From the NCBI GenBank assembly GCA_946407015.1, contig CAMJML010000019.1:1-40830 (forward strand): a stretch of DNA of 40,830 nt. The letters run 5' to 3'. The notes beneath the pieces were generated by a model. The model saw only the letters and a program-made list of their open reading frames with translations. It was not told the origin of the DNA and searched no databases. Positions 23,904-32,396 of the stretch are shown one piece after another. Source of the stretch: an uncultured Selenomonadales bacterium (GTDB taxonomy: Bacteria > Bacillota > Negativicutes > DSM-1736 > Dendrosporobacteraceae). Position numbers and translations under genes: made by a program. How positions within the stretch are numbered: the first letter of the stretch is position 1; each line of letters begins with the position of its first letter.

Positions 23904-26063
23904 GTGGAACAGTTAGCAGGAATTGTTGAGAATATTGTTTTTCAAAATGATGAAGGCACTTTTGCCGTATTTAAAATAAAACCCAATGAAGACCGCAGTC
24001 CGGTGACTGTTGTGGGCAATATGCCGGCACCGCTCTTAGGTGAACAGCTGGAATTGACTGGTGACTGGGTTGAGCACAGCAAATTCGGCCAGCAGTTTAA
24101 GGTGGCTTCCTGGAAACGGATTGCGCCAACCAGTGTAAAGGGCATAGAACGTTTTCTGGCTTCAGGGGCTATCAAAGGAATTGGTCCGGCTATGGCGGCC
24201 CGGCTGGTCAAACATTTTGGCATTCAGACGTTGGAAGTGATGGAGTTTAAGCCTCATCGCCTGGTTGAAGTCGAAGGAATTGGCAGCAAAAAGGCCGATG
24301 TGATTCACCAGGCTTATATGGAGCAGGCCGAAATGCGCGAACTCATGCTGTTTTTAGAAATGAACGGCGTGTCAGGCGGTTATGCCGGGAAGATCTTTGC
24401 CCAATATGGCTCCTTTGCTATTTCCGTACTCCAAGAGAACCCTTACCGGCTGGCTGAGGAAGTATCCGGGATTGGATTTCGCACAGCCGATCAGATTGCC
24501 ATGTCGATGGGGCTGGAACGTACTCATCCGGATCGGATTGCAGCGGGGGTCAACTTTGCTTTGCTGCAGATTGCCCAGGCCGGACATTGCTGTGTGCCGG
24601 AGGAGACTTTAGTGGAGCAGACTGCCAAGTTGCTGTTGACAGAACGTAATGAAGTTGCAGCGCGTCTTAAGCAACTGCTCAAAGAGGAACGGCTGTGTGT
24701 GGAAGATTTTCACGGGATGACCTTGATTTATCCCCGCCATTTATATCATGCGGAAAAAAATACTGCTCAGCGGCTATTAAAGCTTCAGGATAAAGCCCGT
24801 CCGGCCAAGGATGATGACTTTGAGGGCTTGGTGACTCAGTGGGAACGAACAGCCAAATTGGTGCTGGCAGCCAGTCAGCGGGAGGCTGTCGTTTCAGCTT
24901 TAACCCATGGCGTCCTGGTGTTAACGGGCGGGCCGGGGACTGGGAAAACAACGGTAGTGAAAGGCATGCTGGCCGTATTAGAGGCCCAGGGTTTTCAAAT
25001 TCTCCTGGGAGCTCCGACCGGTCGTGCCGCTAAACGGCTCAGCGAAGCAACTGGGCGGGAAGCGGTTACCATCCATCGATTGCTGGAAGCAACCGGTGGA
25101 GGTGAAGGGACACCAAAGTTTGTCCGCAATGAAGATGAACCGTTGGATGCCGATGTCTTGATTATTGATGAGGTTTCAATGATGGACATCGTATTGATGA
25201 ATTGCTTTTTGCGGGCTGTGCCGGACGGCTGCCGGGTCATTCTGGTTGGCGATGTCGATCAATTACCGGCGGTCGGTCCTGGCTCAGTCTTAAAAGATAT
25301 CATCCGGTCAGAAACCATTCCCATGGTGCGCTTGACCGAGGTCTTCCGCCAAGCAGGCGAAAGTATGATTGTTCAGAATGCCCATCGCATTAACCGAGGC
25401 ATGCTGCCGGACTGCAACAGCCTGGACTTTCAATTTATCGAACTGCCCTCCAGCTTGGCTGTTGCTGGGGCCATTGTGGAAACCTGCCGTGAAAAATTGA
25501 CGGCAGAAGGCTTTGATGTTTGGCGTGATGTGCAGGTGCTCTCCCCCATGCACCGTCAGGATTGTGGGGTAGAAAACCTGAATAGGCTGTTGCAGCAAGC
25601 CCTTAATCCGGAAAGGGAAGGCGAACCGATTGTAAGCGGTGTTCACCAAACCTTCCGGTTGCACGATAAAGTCATGCAGATGAAAAATAATTACCAAAAA
25701 AATGTCTTCAATGGGGACATTGGCTTCATTGTGGAATTAGAGGCCGGTAAAGTCAAAGTCGCTTATCCGGACAACCCGGTATGGTACGAAAAAAATGAAT
25801 TGGACGAGCTTCAACTGGCCTACGCCATGAGTGTGCATAAAAGCCAGGGCAGTGAATATCCGGTGGTGGTGATGCCGCTCATTCCCGGACATCATGTCAT
25901 GCTGCAGCGCAATCTGTTGTATACTGCGGTTACGCGGGCTAAAGAAAGGGTCATTCTAATGGGAACAAAAAGCGCTCTCAACACAGCCGTCATGAATGAC
26001 CGTACCAAACGGCGCTATTCCCTGCTGGCCGAACGGCTGCGCGGGGAAAGTCTCAGCGATTAA
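23904..26063 (+). CDS. recD2: RecD2-type ATP-dependent DNA helicase (SF1B)
   Basis: This is a 5'-3' helicase for DNA repair and recombination of the RecD2 type, which works without RecBC. It has an N-terminal OB-like domain (about 1-75), helix-hairpin-helix repeats (about 80-200; IKGIGPAMAARLVKHFG, VEGIGSKKADVI, VSGIGFRTADQIA), Walker A GGPGTGKTT (342-350), Walker B VLIIDEVSMMD, GDVDQLPAVGPG (motif III), an SH3-like insertion and the C-terminal VHKSQGSEYPVVV and YTAVTRAKE motifs. Length (719 aa) is typical. It starts with GTG at 23904 seven bases after AAGGAG. Confidence 0.95.
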   Translation: MEQLAGIVENIVFQNDEGTFAVFKIKPNEDRSPVTVVGNMPAPLLGEQLELTGDWVEHSKFGQQFKVASWKRIAPTSVKGIERFLASGAIKGIGPAMAARLVKHFGIQTLEVMEFKPHRLVEVEGIGSKKADVIHQAYMEQAEMRELMLFLEMNGVSGGYAGKIFAQYGSFAISVLQENPYRLAEEVSGIGFRTADQIAMSMGLERTHPDRIAAGVNFALLQIAQAGHCCVPEETLVEQTAKLLLTERNEVAARLKQLLKEERLCVEDFHGMTLIYPRHLYHAEKNTAQRLLKLQDKARPAKDDDFEGLVTQWERTAKLVLAASQREAVVSALTHGVLVLTGGPGTGKTTVVKGMLAVLEAQGFQILLGAPTGRAAKRLSEATGREAVTIHRLLEATGGGEGTPKFVRNEDEPLDADVLIIDEVSMMDIVLMNCFLRAVPDGCRVILVGDVDQLPAVGPGSVLKDIIRSETIPMVRLTEVFRQAGESMIVQNAHRINRGMLPDCNSLDFQFIELPSSLAVAGAIVETCREKLTAEGFDVWRDVQVLSPMHRQDCGVENLNRLLQQALNPEREGEPIVSGVHQTFRLHDKVMQMKNNYQKNVFNGDIGFIVELEAGKVKVAYPDNPVWYEKNELDELQLAYAMSVHKSQGSEYPVVVMPLIPGHHVMLQRNLLYTAVTRAKERVILMGTKSALNTAVMNDRTKRRYSLLAERLRGESLSD

Positions 26064-26079
26064 TCCCGGAAAGGTGAGG

Positions 26080-26745
26080 ATGGGATTGAATTCTCTAAAG
26101 TCTGCCATACTGGATCTGCTGTATCCACCCAAATGCCCGGTCTGCAAAGCAGGCGTTCAAGTTCATGGGCAGTGGTGTTCAGCCTGTTTGACACAAGTTT
26201 TGGCTGTTCGGGAAATCAATTTGGCTGCTCACCGAATTTATGATTTGGATACCTGCATCGTCCTCTGTGACTATGTGCAGGGCGCAAAAAAGGTCATTCA
26301 AGGCATTAAGTTTCAGGGTGACTTGAAATATATTGCCTGCCTGCATTGGCTGCTTGACCGCTATTTGCCACTGCAGCGGTTTGACGGGATTGAATGCGTC
26401 CTTCCGGTTCCGTTGCATCGCGATCGCCTGCAGATTCGGGGATACAACCAATCCGAGAAAATTTTTCGCGAATGGATGCTGGAGAAAAGGTATAGCTGGA
26501 TTGCCGATACTTTGATTCGCTGCCGCGCAACAGAACCGCTTTGGGATTTACCCTTGTTAGAAAGACGTCGTAATATCAAAAGAGCTTTTCAGGTTGTGCG
26601 CCCGGAAGTCGTTAACGGTAAAACCGTCCTACTTGTCGATGACATCTTCACGAGCGGGACAACCATGAACGAATGTGCTAAGGTGTTGAAACAGGCAGGT
26701 GCAGCCATAGTTCATGGCTTGGCCATTGCCAGTAGTGCCAACTGA
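26080..26745 (+). CDS. comF: ComF family protein (phosphoribosyltransferase-like)
   Basis: A zinc-ribbon plus PRTase-fold protein of the ComF/GntX family, needed in some bacteria for DNA uptake during transformation. The N-terminal zinc finger is CPVC...CSAC (about 15-35). The phosphoribosyltransferase motif VLLVDDIFTSGTT is near 185. Between them is the family core with PVPLHRDRLQIRGYNQSE. The open frame extends 84 bases upstream into recD2, but the ATG at 26080 after AAAGGTGAGG is the family-like start (221 aa). It starts 17 bases after the recD2 stop and is likely co-transcribed. Confidence 0.93.
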   Translation: MGLNSLKSAILDLLYPPKCPVCKAGVQVHGQWCSACLTQVLAVREINLAAHRIYDLDTCIVLCDYVQGAKKVIQGIKFQGDLKYIACLHWLLDRYLPLQRFDGIECVLPVPLHRDRLQIRGYNQSEKIFREWMLEKRYSWIADTLIRCRATEPLWDLPLLERRRNIKRAFQVVRPEVVNGKTVLLVDDIFTSGTTMNECAKVLKQAGAAIVHGLAIASSAN

Positions 26746-26765
26746 GAATTTCGCCAACAGAACAC

Positions 26766-26794
26766 TTGTTTGTCGTGCGGGGCTATGCTATAAT
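26766..26794 (+). promoter_or_regulatory. Strong orphan sigma-A promoter
   Basis: TTGTTT and TATAAT with a 17-base spacer, and TG one base before the -10 (extended -10). It lies 20 bases after comF and points rightward, but no plus-strand gene follows for about 930 bases; the next gene there is on the minus strand. Confidence 0.55.
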
Positions 26795-26810
26795 CATATT
26801 ACATTCTTAC

Positions 26811-26842
26811 GAAAATCAAAAAAGCGCGATACCATCGCGCTT
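26811..26842 (-). terminator. Terminator of the HD-GYP gene (minus strand)
   Basis: On the minus strand AAGCGCGAT / ATCGCGCTT (9-bp stem, 26822-26842) is followed by a T run (26818-26823) and GATTTTC. It is 53 bases beyond the HD-GYP stop and shares its core with the encapsulin terminator. Confidence 0.75.
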
Positions 26843-26852
26843 AAAATATCGT

Positions 26853-26883
26853 AACCCTCTGTGACCGGGTACTCTGTGGTTCA
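26853..26883. repeat. Solo, degenerate CTCTGCG-type array
   Basis: AACCCTCTGTG, then GTACTCTGTGGTT, with the middle unit decayed. It matches the right-end array of the complete elements but has CTCTGTG in place of CTCTGCG. No partner array is visible nearby. It lies next to the GCGCGAT/ATCGCGC hairpin at 26822-26842. Confidence 0.55.
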
Positions 26884-26894
26884 AAAAAATCGTC

Positions 26895-27497
26895 CTATCC
26901 CAACGCTTCAATAAATGCCCGGACTACATCAGGATCAAATGCTGTTCCGGAGAGACTGAATAATTCCCTGACGGCTTCGCCTTTGGTTTTTTCCCAATTT
27001 TGGGTACAGGGATTAATAAAGCGGTCGTAATGATTGACGACAGCGATAATTCTGGCTCCCAGCGGGATATTTACCCCTTTGAGCCGTTTGGGATACCCTG
27101 TTCCGTCCCAGCGTTCATGATGATAACGGATATAAGGGATGAGTTCCTGGCAGGGGGCCATGTTTTCCAGCATATAACTCCCGGCATTGCAATGATTTTT
27201 GAAAATGCTCATTTCACGGGTGGATAAATAAGGTAATTTCGCTAAAACGGCATTAGGAACAGTCACATGACCTAAGTCATGCAACAGGGCCGCGACCCGA
27301 ATGCGCTCTATTTCTTCACGGGGCAAGCGCATTTTTGCCGCAGTACTCACGGCATAGTTAGCGACTTGCTGACTGTGTAAATAAAGTTTGGCACTTTTCA
27401 GTTGGATTAGTTGCAATAAATTCGCAATTATCTCATTCATTTCTTCCGTTCCGCCAGCATAGGTTTCAGGATCCTGCATCAGTGTCAGCATAAGCAC
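26895..27497 (-). CDS. HD-GYP domain protein (probable c-di-GMP phosphodiesterase)
   Basis: A 200-residue stand-alone HD-GYP domain. The metal-binding motif LLHDLGHV, the downstream FKNHCNAGSYML, and HHERWDGTGYPKRLKG with the GYP signature are complete, and so is ARIIAVVNHYDRF. No receiver or sensor domain is present and there is no membrane segment, so the input is unknown. It starts with GTG at 27497 nine bases after AAAGG (an ATG lies at 27491). Being next to the flagellar cluster suggests a role in the motile/sessile switch. The catalytic residues look intact. Confidence 0.92.
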   Translation of the reverse strand: MLMLTLMQDPETYAGGTEEMNEIIANLLQLIQLKSAKLYLHSQQVANYAVSTAAKMRLPREEIERIRVAALLHDLGHVTVPNAVLAKLPYLSTREMSIFKNHCNAGSYMLENMAPCQELIPYIRYHHERWDGTGYPKRLKGVNIPLGARIIAVVNHYDRFINPCTQNWEKTKGEAVRELFSLSGTAFDPDVVRAFIEALG

Positions 27498-27615
27498 GCA
27501 AAACTGCCTTTCATCATATAGTGCGGTATATTTAAATTAGCCATAAACCGACATAATCCTGCCGGTTTGATGAAAAAAAGTGTAGATTATTTTGCAAATA
27601 TTTCAAATATAGTTA

Positions 27616-27644
27616 TTTCAAAGCGATTCGATTGTCGTTATAAT
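27616..27644 (+). promoter_or_regulatory. Sigma-A promoter for the flagellar zinc-ribbon gene
   Basis: TTTCAA and TATAAT are separated by 17 bases, about 75 bases before the start of the next gene. The surrounding 27498-27720 region is AT-rich, with no gene. Confidence 0.55.
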
Positions 27645-27720
27645 AGAGATAAGGTCTGAATTGGATCAGTATGCTGATGGTGTGCAATTATGGATAGAAT
27701 TTGATCTGGGGGGCAGGATT

Positions 27721-28110
27721 ATGGGGCTTGGCTATTGTAGTGAGTGCGGAAAATTGTATCTAGAAAATACGAGTGGCTTATGTCCGCAATGTTATGAGTT
27801 AGAAGAATTTGAAGAATTGAAGATTGTCGATTTTTTGCGGGAAAAAGGCAAAGCCTCCATTGAGCAGATTTGCAAAGCCACAGGCGTAAAGGAAAAAACT
27901 GTGCTGCGCATGATGAAACGTGGTCGTTTTAAAGGTGATTTCGAGATTACCCATCCGTGCGAGAGTTGTGGAGAGCTAATTAGTGAAGGGCGCCTGTGTG
28001 CAAAATGTAGCAAGAATATCCTCGATCAAGTAAAAACAAGTGAATCTCCCAAACAAGAAGAGCGATCAGGCGTACGAGTATACAGTCGGGATATTCTTAA
28101 AAATAAATAA
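27721..28110 (+). CDS. Flagellar operon zinc-ribbon protein (TIGR03826/YvyF-like)
   Basis: A 129-residue protein with an N-terminal zinc finger CSEC...CPQC, a helix-turn-helix-like middle (VDFLREKGKASIEQICKATGVKEKTVLRMMKRG) and a second zinc finger CESC...CAKC. This matches the conserved flagellar-operon protein found before flgM in Firmicutes (YvyF type). Its role is presumably regulatory. The frame is open from 27661, but ATG 27721 is the family start, with GGGGGGCAGG upstream. It lies at the head of the flgM cluster, though a terminator follows. Confidence 0.85.
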   Translation: MGLGYCSECGKLYLENTSGLCPQCYELEEFEELKIVDFLREKGKASIEQICKATGVKEKTVLRMMKRGRFKGDFEITHPCESCGELISEGRLCAKCSKNILDQVKTSESPKQEERSGVRVYSRDILKNK

Positions 28111-28192
28111 GATAATGTTTAATAAGGCGTAATAGTGAGAAAACAGAATAAAAATAGACTAAATGAACAAAAATTAAAGAATAAGACGTTAA

Positions 28193-28220
28193 AGTGAGGA
28201 TTAATATCCTCGCTTTTTTT
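28193..28220 (+). terminator. Rho-independent terminator before flgM
   Basis: AGTGAGGAT / ATCCTCGCT (9-bp stem with one G-T pair, loop TAAT) followed by a T run. Confidence 0.85.
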
Positions 28221-28228
28221 GACGATAT
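28202..28228 (+). promoter_or_regulatory. Sigma-28 (SigD/FliA) promoter for flgM
   Basis: TAAT, 15 bases, then GACGATAT. The SigD consensus is TAAA-N15-GCCGATAT, so ten of twelve positions match with exact spacing. The -35 sits in the loop of the preceding terminator, about 37 bases before the flgM start. Confidence 0.6.
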
Positions 28229-28264
28229 TACTATCAGGAAAAACCCAAAAGTGGGGGTATAGCG

Positions 28265-28561
28265 ATGATTATTTCGGGAAAACAAATTCAAAACATTCTT
28301 AAAGCCTATGGTGATAGCAAGCCGATAAAAAATACAAAAGCTGAAAAAACTGGGACAGCTCAACAAAAAGATGAGGTCGTTTTATCTACGCAGGCTCAGG
28401 AGTTTGCCCATATTTTGCAAAAAATTAAAAACATGCCGGATGTTCGTGAAGAAAAGGTTCAAGAACTGACTCAGCGCATTCAATCTGGCGAATATCATAT
28501 AGAGGCTAAAGAGGTTGCTGATAAAATGATTGGTCGCGTATTAGCAGATAAAATACAATAG
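28265..28561 (+). CDS. flgM: Anti-sigma-28 factor FlgM
   Basis: A 98-residue inhibitor of sigma-28 (SigD/FliA) that is exported by the flagellar apparatus once the hook is complete. It is mostly disordered at the N-terminus. The family pattern is VLSTQAQEFAHILQKIKNMPDVREEKVQELTQRIQSGEYHIEAKEVADKMIGR. It starts with ATG at 28265 after GGGGG, 18 bases ahead of flgN. Expression from a candidate sigma-28 promoter would give feedback on the sigma factor it inhibits. Confidence 0.93.
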   Translation: MIISGKQIQNILKAYGDSKPIKNTKAEKTGTAQQKDEVVLSTQAQEFAHILQKIKNMPDVREEKVQELTQRIQSGEYHIEAKEVADKMIGRVLADKIQ

Positions 28562-28578
28562 GAAGGGCGAGTTAAAAC

Positions 28579-29067
28579 ATGTGGGAGCGACTGATTGGTG
28601 TATTAGCAAAGATGTTGGAGTTATATCAGGCTCTTTTGGTGATCAGCAAGCAAAAGCATGATATTTTAGTAAGTGCAAAGGCAGTAGAGCTTGAGGCCAT
28701 TACTAAGCAAGAGGAATTGCTTATTGTCCAAATTGGAAAAATCGAAACGGCCCGCGAGAATGCAATACAGGAAATTATTGATGCGAATAAAATTGTTGAG
28801 GATCATTTGACAGTTTCTAGACTGGCTCAATTAGCTGAAGAACCTTTTGGTGTACAGTTAAGTGAGTTATTGGAGAAGCTTCAACAAGTGACTGCCGAAT
28901 TGGTAAGAATGAATCAAATTAACACAAAGTTAATTGAGCAGTCTTTATCCTATATTAATTTTAACCTTAATTTGTTAACCCAGAATACAATTGGGCCGAC
29001 CTATGCGGCAAAAGGCCAGCAATCGCAGGCTTCGCCTAATCGTGCAATGCTGGACCGAAAAGTATAA
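28579..29067 (+). CDS. flgN: Flagellar export chaperone FlgN
   Basis: A 162-residue all-helical cytoplasmic chaperone for the hook-filament junction proteins FlgK and FlgL. It is encoded directly before them here. The long helices (EELLIVQIGKIETARENAIQEII; LSELLEKLQQVTAELVRMNQINTKLIEQSLSYINFNLNLL) are the FlgN pattern. A ribosome binding site GGAAGGGCGAG precedes the ATG. It ends 25 bases before flgK. Confidence 0.9.
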   Translation: MWERLIGVLAKMLELYQALLVISKQKHDILVSAKAVELEAITKQEELLIVQIGKIETARENAIQEIIDANKIVEDHLTVSRLAQLAEEPFGVQLSELLEKLQQVTAELVRMNQINTKLIEQSLSYINFNLNLLTQNTIGPTYAAKGQQSQASPNRAMLDRKV

Positions 29068-29092
29068 ACAAACATGTTATTGGAGTGGTGAA

Positions 29093-30877
29093 ATGAGATC
29101 GACATTTGCAGGCTTAAATACAGTTGTAAGAGGTTTATATGCACAACAGGTCTCTTTAGATACCGTGGGACATAATATTTCCAATGCCGGTACAGACGGA
29201 TATTCCCGGCAATTGGTCAATTTAGCAGCAACCAAACCGCAGACAATCTTTGGCGGTTATGCGAGCTATGAAGTTGGTACCGGCGTCAATGTTACCTCAA
29301 TTGTGCGAGCACGCGATACTTTTGTGGACAGGCAGTATTGGAAAGAATCATCTTCATTGGGTTATGGTCAGACGATGGAAGAAATGCTCGGGAAAATTGA
29401 AGGGGCATTTAGTGAACCGACTGAAACGGGGATGCAATCCGTACTAAATCAGTTCTGGAGCTCATGGCAAACTTTGGCTGTGAATGCGGCAGATAGCGGT
29501 GCGAGGGCAGCAGTTCGTGAGCGCGGTGTTGAATTGGTTGATGCCATTCAACATACTGCACAGCAACTTAAAGATATGGTGACGGATATAAATTCTGTTT
29601 TAGAAATTAATGTAAATACAATCAATCAGATTACATCCGAAGTCTATAGCTTAAATAAACAAATCGTAAATATTGAAGTTGGCGGATTAAATCATGCCAA
29701 TGATTTGCGCGACCGACGGGATTTGTTAATGGATCAGTTGACCAAATTGACAAATGCCAATATTACAGAAGATCAATATGGCAATTATACAGTTCAAGTG
29801 AACGGGCTGGTTTTGGTTGACGGAAATGGGGTTACTAAGCTTGCAACAACCAAAACTATGGATGCTGATTATGGCTATGAAGTAAAAAATATCGTAGTTG
29901 CCGGTACTAATCAGGCTGTTTCTTTTACAAATGGTGAAATCAAGGGGTTGTTGGATTCCCGTGATTCGACTGATAATGGGGTGAAAAGTTATCTCAATAG
30001 TTTATCGACAATGAGCCAGTTTTTACTCCAAGAATTTAATCAGGTCCATCGTTCAGGATATGGAACAGATAATAGCACAGGCATTAATTTCTTCGGTGAT
30101 GGCGGAACCAATCCAGATTATAATGATCCGGCTGTTATAGCCGGCTTTACAAACAAGAATGATTGGATCGCCGCTCTAAAAGTAAATCCTGATTTATTTG
30201 ATTCAGCCAATGGACTTGCGAAGATTGCAGCTAAAACCTCGGTAAATAGTATTGCTGTAATTCAGAGTGACGCAACGGCCGGTACTGCAACAGTAAGTGC
30301 AACAGGCAGCTATACGGGGGGCGTTAATGCTACATCGGTCACTGTTAGAGTTTTAACGGTCGGTGGTTCGCAGGATGTTGCTACATTTGAGTATTCTACG
30401 GATGGAGGCACTACCTGGAGTACACCCGTGAACGCAGGAGATTCGTTTACAGTGAAAGGGCTTACTGTCAATATCGATATTCTTGCGGCGGCTGGCAATT
30501 CAGCCGGTGATACGTATACTTTCTCATTATCTCAAGGGAATAATGCCAGTGGTGACAATGCTGTTTTGTTAAGTAACCGGTTGAAAATTGACACAAGTCT
30601 TAATCTTGGTGGAGCTTCGCTGGAAACCTACTATTCATCCATGATTGGGGCATTAGGAATTCAAAAACAAAATGCAGCTCGCCTTACCGATAATCAGCAA
30701 ACACTCGTGGATCAAATCAATAACTGGCGTGAATCTACTAAGGGTGTTAATATGGATGAAGAAATGACCAATATGATTCGTTTTCAGCAAGGCTATAATG
30801 CGGCTGCTAGAATTTTAACTTCGATGGATGAAATGCTGGATAAATTAATCAATGGAACTGGGATTGTAGGGAGGTAA
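29093..30877 (+). CDS. flgK: Flagellar hook-associated protein 1 (FlgK)
   Basis: This is the first hook-filament junction protein. The N-terminus MRSTFAGLNTVVRGLYAQQVSLDTVGHNISNAGTDGYSRQ is the rod/hook family motif. The C-terminal block includes MDEEMTNMIRFQQGYNAAARILTSMDEMLDKLINGTG, which is diagnostic of FlgK. The middle (about 370-520) is variable. The frame runs upstream to 28991, but ATG 29093 after GGAGTGG gives the family N-terminus. Length 594 aa. Confidence 0.95.
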   Translation: MRSTFAGLNTVVRGLYAQQVSLDTVGHNISNAGTDGYSRQLVNLAATKPQTIFGGYASYEVGTGVNVTSIVRARDTFVDRQYWKESSSLGYGQTMEEMLGKIEGAFSEPTETGMQSVLNQFWSSWQTLAVNAADSGARAAVRERGVELVDAIQHTAQQLKDMVTDINSVLEINVNTINQITSEVYSLNKQIVNIEVGGLNHANDLRDRRDLLMDQLTKLTNANITEDQYGNYTVQVNGLVLVDGNGVTKLATTKTMDADYGYEVKNIVVAGTNQAVSFTNGEIKGLLDSRDSTDNGVKSYLNSLSTMSQFLLQEFNQVHRSGYGTDNSTGINFFGDGGTNPDYNDPAVIAGFTNKNDWIAALKVNPDLFDSANGLAKIAAKTSVNSIAVIQSDATAGTATVSATGSYTGGVNATSVTVRVLTVGGSQDVATFEYSTDGGTTWSTPVNAGDSFTVKGLTVNIDILAAAGNSAGDTYTFSLSQGNNASGDNAVLLSNRLKIDTSLNLGGASLETYYSSMIGALGIQKQNAARLTDNQQTLVDQINNWRESTKGVNMDEEMTNMIRFQQGYNAAARILTSMDEMLDKLINGTGIVGR

Positions 30878-30887
30878 GTGATAAACT

Positions 30888-31799
30888 GTGCGGATAACAA
30901 ATAATATTATTACGTATAATTTTTTGACAAGCTTAAATAAATCATTAGAACGGCAGAACGCTATTCAAGAGCAATTATCGGACGGTAAGGCTATCCATCG
31001 ACCTTCTGATGATCCCGTTAAGGCGATAAGAAGCTTGCGTTTTAATTCTAATTTGACCCAAAATGAACAGTTTACCCAAAATCTGAAAGATGCTCAATCT
31101 TGGATGCAGACGACGGATGGGGTTATGTCGGATTTGAGTTCTATAATGATTAACATCAAAGAGCTTGTTGTTGACGCGAGTAATGGTACCAATCCTGAGG
31201 ATGCAATTAAGACGATTGGAAAGTCAGTGGATAATCTAATCAATCAAGTTGTTACTCTCGGCAATACAAAAATTGGTGATCGTTATGTTTTCTCCGGTCA
31301 ATTAGATAAAACCCAACCATTTACTCGTAATGGTGATGTTATTACATATAGCGGCGATAACGAAAAGATCTCAATGCCAATTCAGCCTGGAGCTACTGCA
31401 CCAACACGTGATAGTATTAATTTAACAGGTGTTGATGTTTTTGGTGCTGGAGGTGTTGAAATACTAAATCACCTTATGGAAATCAAACAGCATTTAGATG
31501 GTGGAACAAAAGCAGACCAAGACTGGCTTAAGACGACCGGTCTTGATTATCTAGATGCTGACCATGCCAGTGTTCTTCAAAGCCAGACCGAATTAGGAAC
31601 CCGTATGTCGGCTTATGATATGGCACTCAATATTATGCAAAATCAAAACGTGATTATTACCAGTGATGTTGCAGCAAATGAAGATCTAGATATTCCGAGG
31701 GCGATTATAGATTTTAAAAATAGTGAGAGTGTTTATAAGACGGCACTATCTGTAGGGGCACGGATTATGCTTCCATCTTTGGTTGATTTTTTACGATAG
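30888..31799 (+). CDS. flgL: Flagellar hook-associated protein 3 (FlgL)
   Basis: This is the second hook-filament junction protein, a flagellin-like helical bundle. The N-terminal block includes MRITNNIITYNFLTSLNKSLERQNAIQEQLSDGKAIHRPSDDP, and the C-terminal repeat of the coil ends YKTALSVGARIMLPSLVDFLR. It is 303 aa. The start is GTG at 30888; GGGAGG lies 13 bases upstream, which is a long spacing, but the in-frame codon at 30882 is a stop, so no earlier start is possible. It is ten bases from flgK. Confidence 0.94.
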   Translation: MRITNNIITYNFLTSLNKSLERQNAIQEQLSDGKAIHRPSDDPVKAIRSLRFNSNLTQNEQFTQNLKDAQSWMQTTDGVMSDLSSIMINIKELVVDASNGTNPEDAIKTIGKSVDNLINQVVTLGNTKIGDRYVFSGQLDKTQPFTRNGDVITYSGDNEKISMPIQPGATAPTRDSINLTGVDVFGAGGVEILNHLMEIKQHLDGGTKADQDWLKTTGLDYLDADHASVLQSQTELGTRMSAYDMALNIMQNQNVIITSDVAANEDLDIPRAIIDFKNSESVYKTALSVGARIMLPSLVDFLR

Positions 31800-31820
31800 T
31801 AAAGAAGGACTGATACTCTT

Positions 31821-32381
31821 ATGCTGAAACTGAATATTTCACAACAGCCCGCTAAGTTGGAGCTTAACATTACCAATCCTATGTTAAATTTAAAAACTAA
31901 AGCACCTAAGCTCAATTTGTCCACCGAACCGGCTATTGTTGAGATTCGTCAAATTAAGGGAAAACTTGAGATTGATCAGTATCCGTGCCGGTATTCAATC
32001 GGATTTAGAAATAATGCTGATTTTTCTTCTGACGCGGCGCAAGAAGGAAAGCGTATTGTGCTAGAAACAATTGGCCGGATTGCAGCCGAGGGAAATCGAC
32101 TGGCGAATATTGAAAGTGGTGAAAATGCAATAGCCAACATTGCCACTGAGTCGAATTTTCCTGAGAGCCCCGATATTACATGGGGTAGGATCGAATTGCC
32201 TAATTTTTATTATGAGCCAGGAAAAATAGAATTTAATCCGGTGAGAGGAAAGCTCAAGCTTGAACTTGATCGGGGAACTGTGGATGTCCAATTGCAAAGA
32301 GGAGAAGTTCATGGGACTATGGCTCAATATCAAAAATTACGATTTTGGACCACTGAAGGCAAGTATGATATGATGGTATAA
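31821..32381 (+). CDS. DUF6470 family protein (YviE-like)
   Basis: A 186-residue protein that belongs to the DUF6470/YviE group, always found between flgL and fliW in Firmicutes. It has two beta-rich segments (LKLNISQQPAKLELNITNP at the start; GRIELPNFYYEPGKIEFNPVRGKLKLELDRGTVDVQLQRG at the end) with a helical middle (about 70-110). It has no signal peptide. Function unknown; it is presumed to take part in flagellar assembly. Confidence 0.87.
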   Translation: MLKLNISQQPAKLELNITNPMLNLKTKAPKLNLSTEPAIVEIRQIKGKLEIDQYPCRYSIGFRNNADFSSDAAQEGKRIVLETIGRIAAEGNRLANIESGENAIANIATESNFPESPDITWGRIELPNFYYEPGKIEFNPVRGKLKLELDRGTVDVQLQRGEVHGTMAQYQKLRFWTTEGKYDMMV

Positions 32382-32396
32382 GAGAAGAGGTTCAAT

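Noticed and set aside
28097-28366. Minus-strand frame over the flgM promoter region
   Set aside because: Low complexity, AT-rich and antisense to flgM. The strand has no ribosome binding site at its start.
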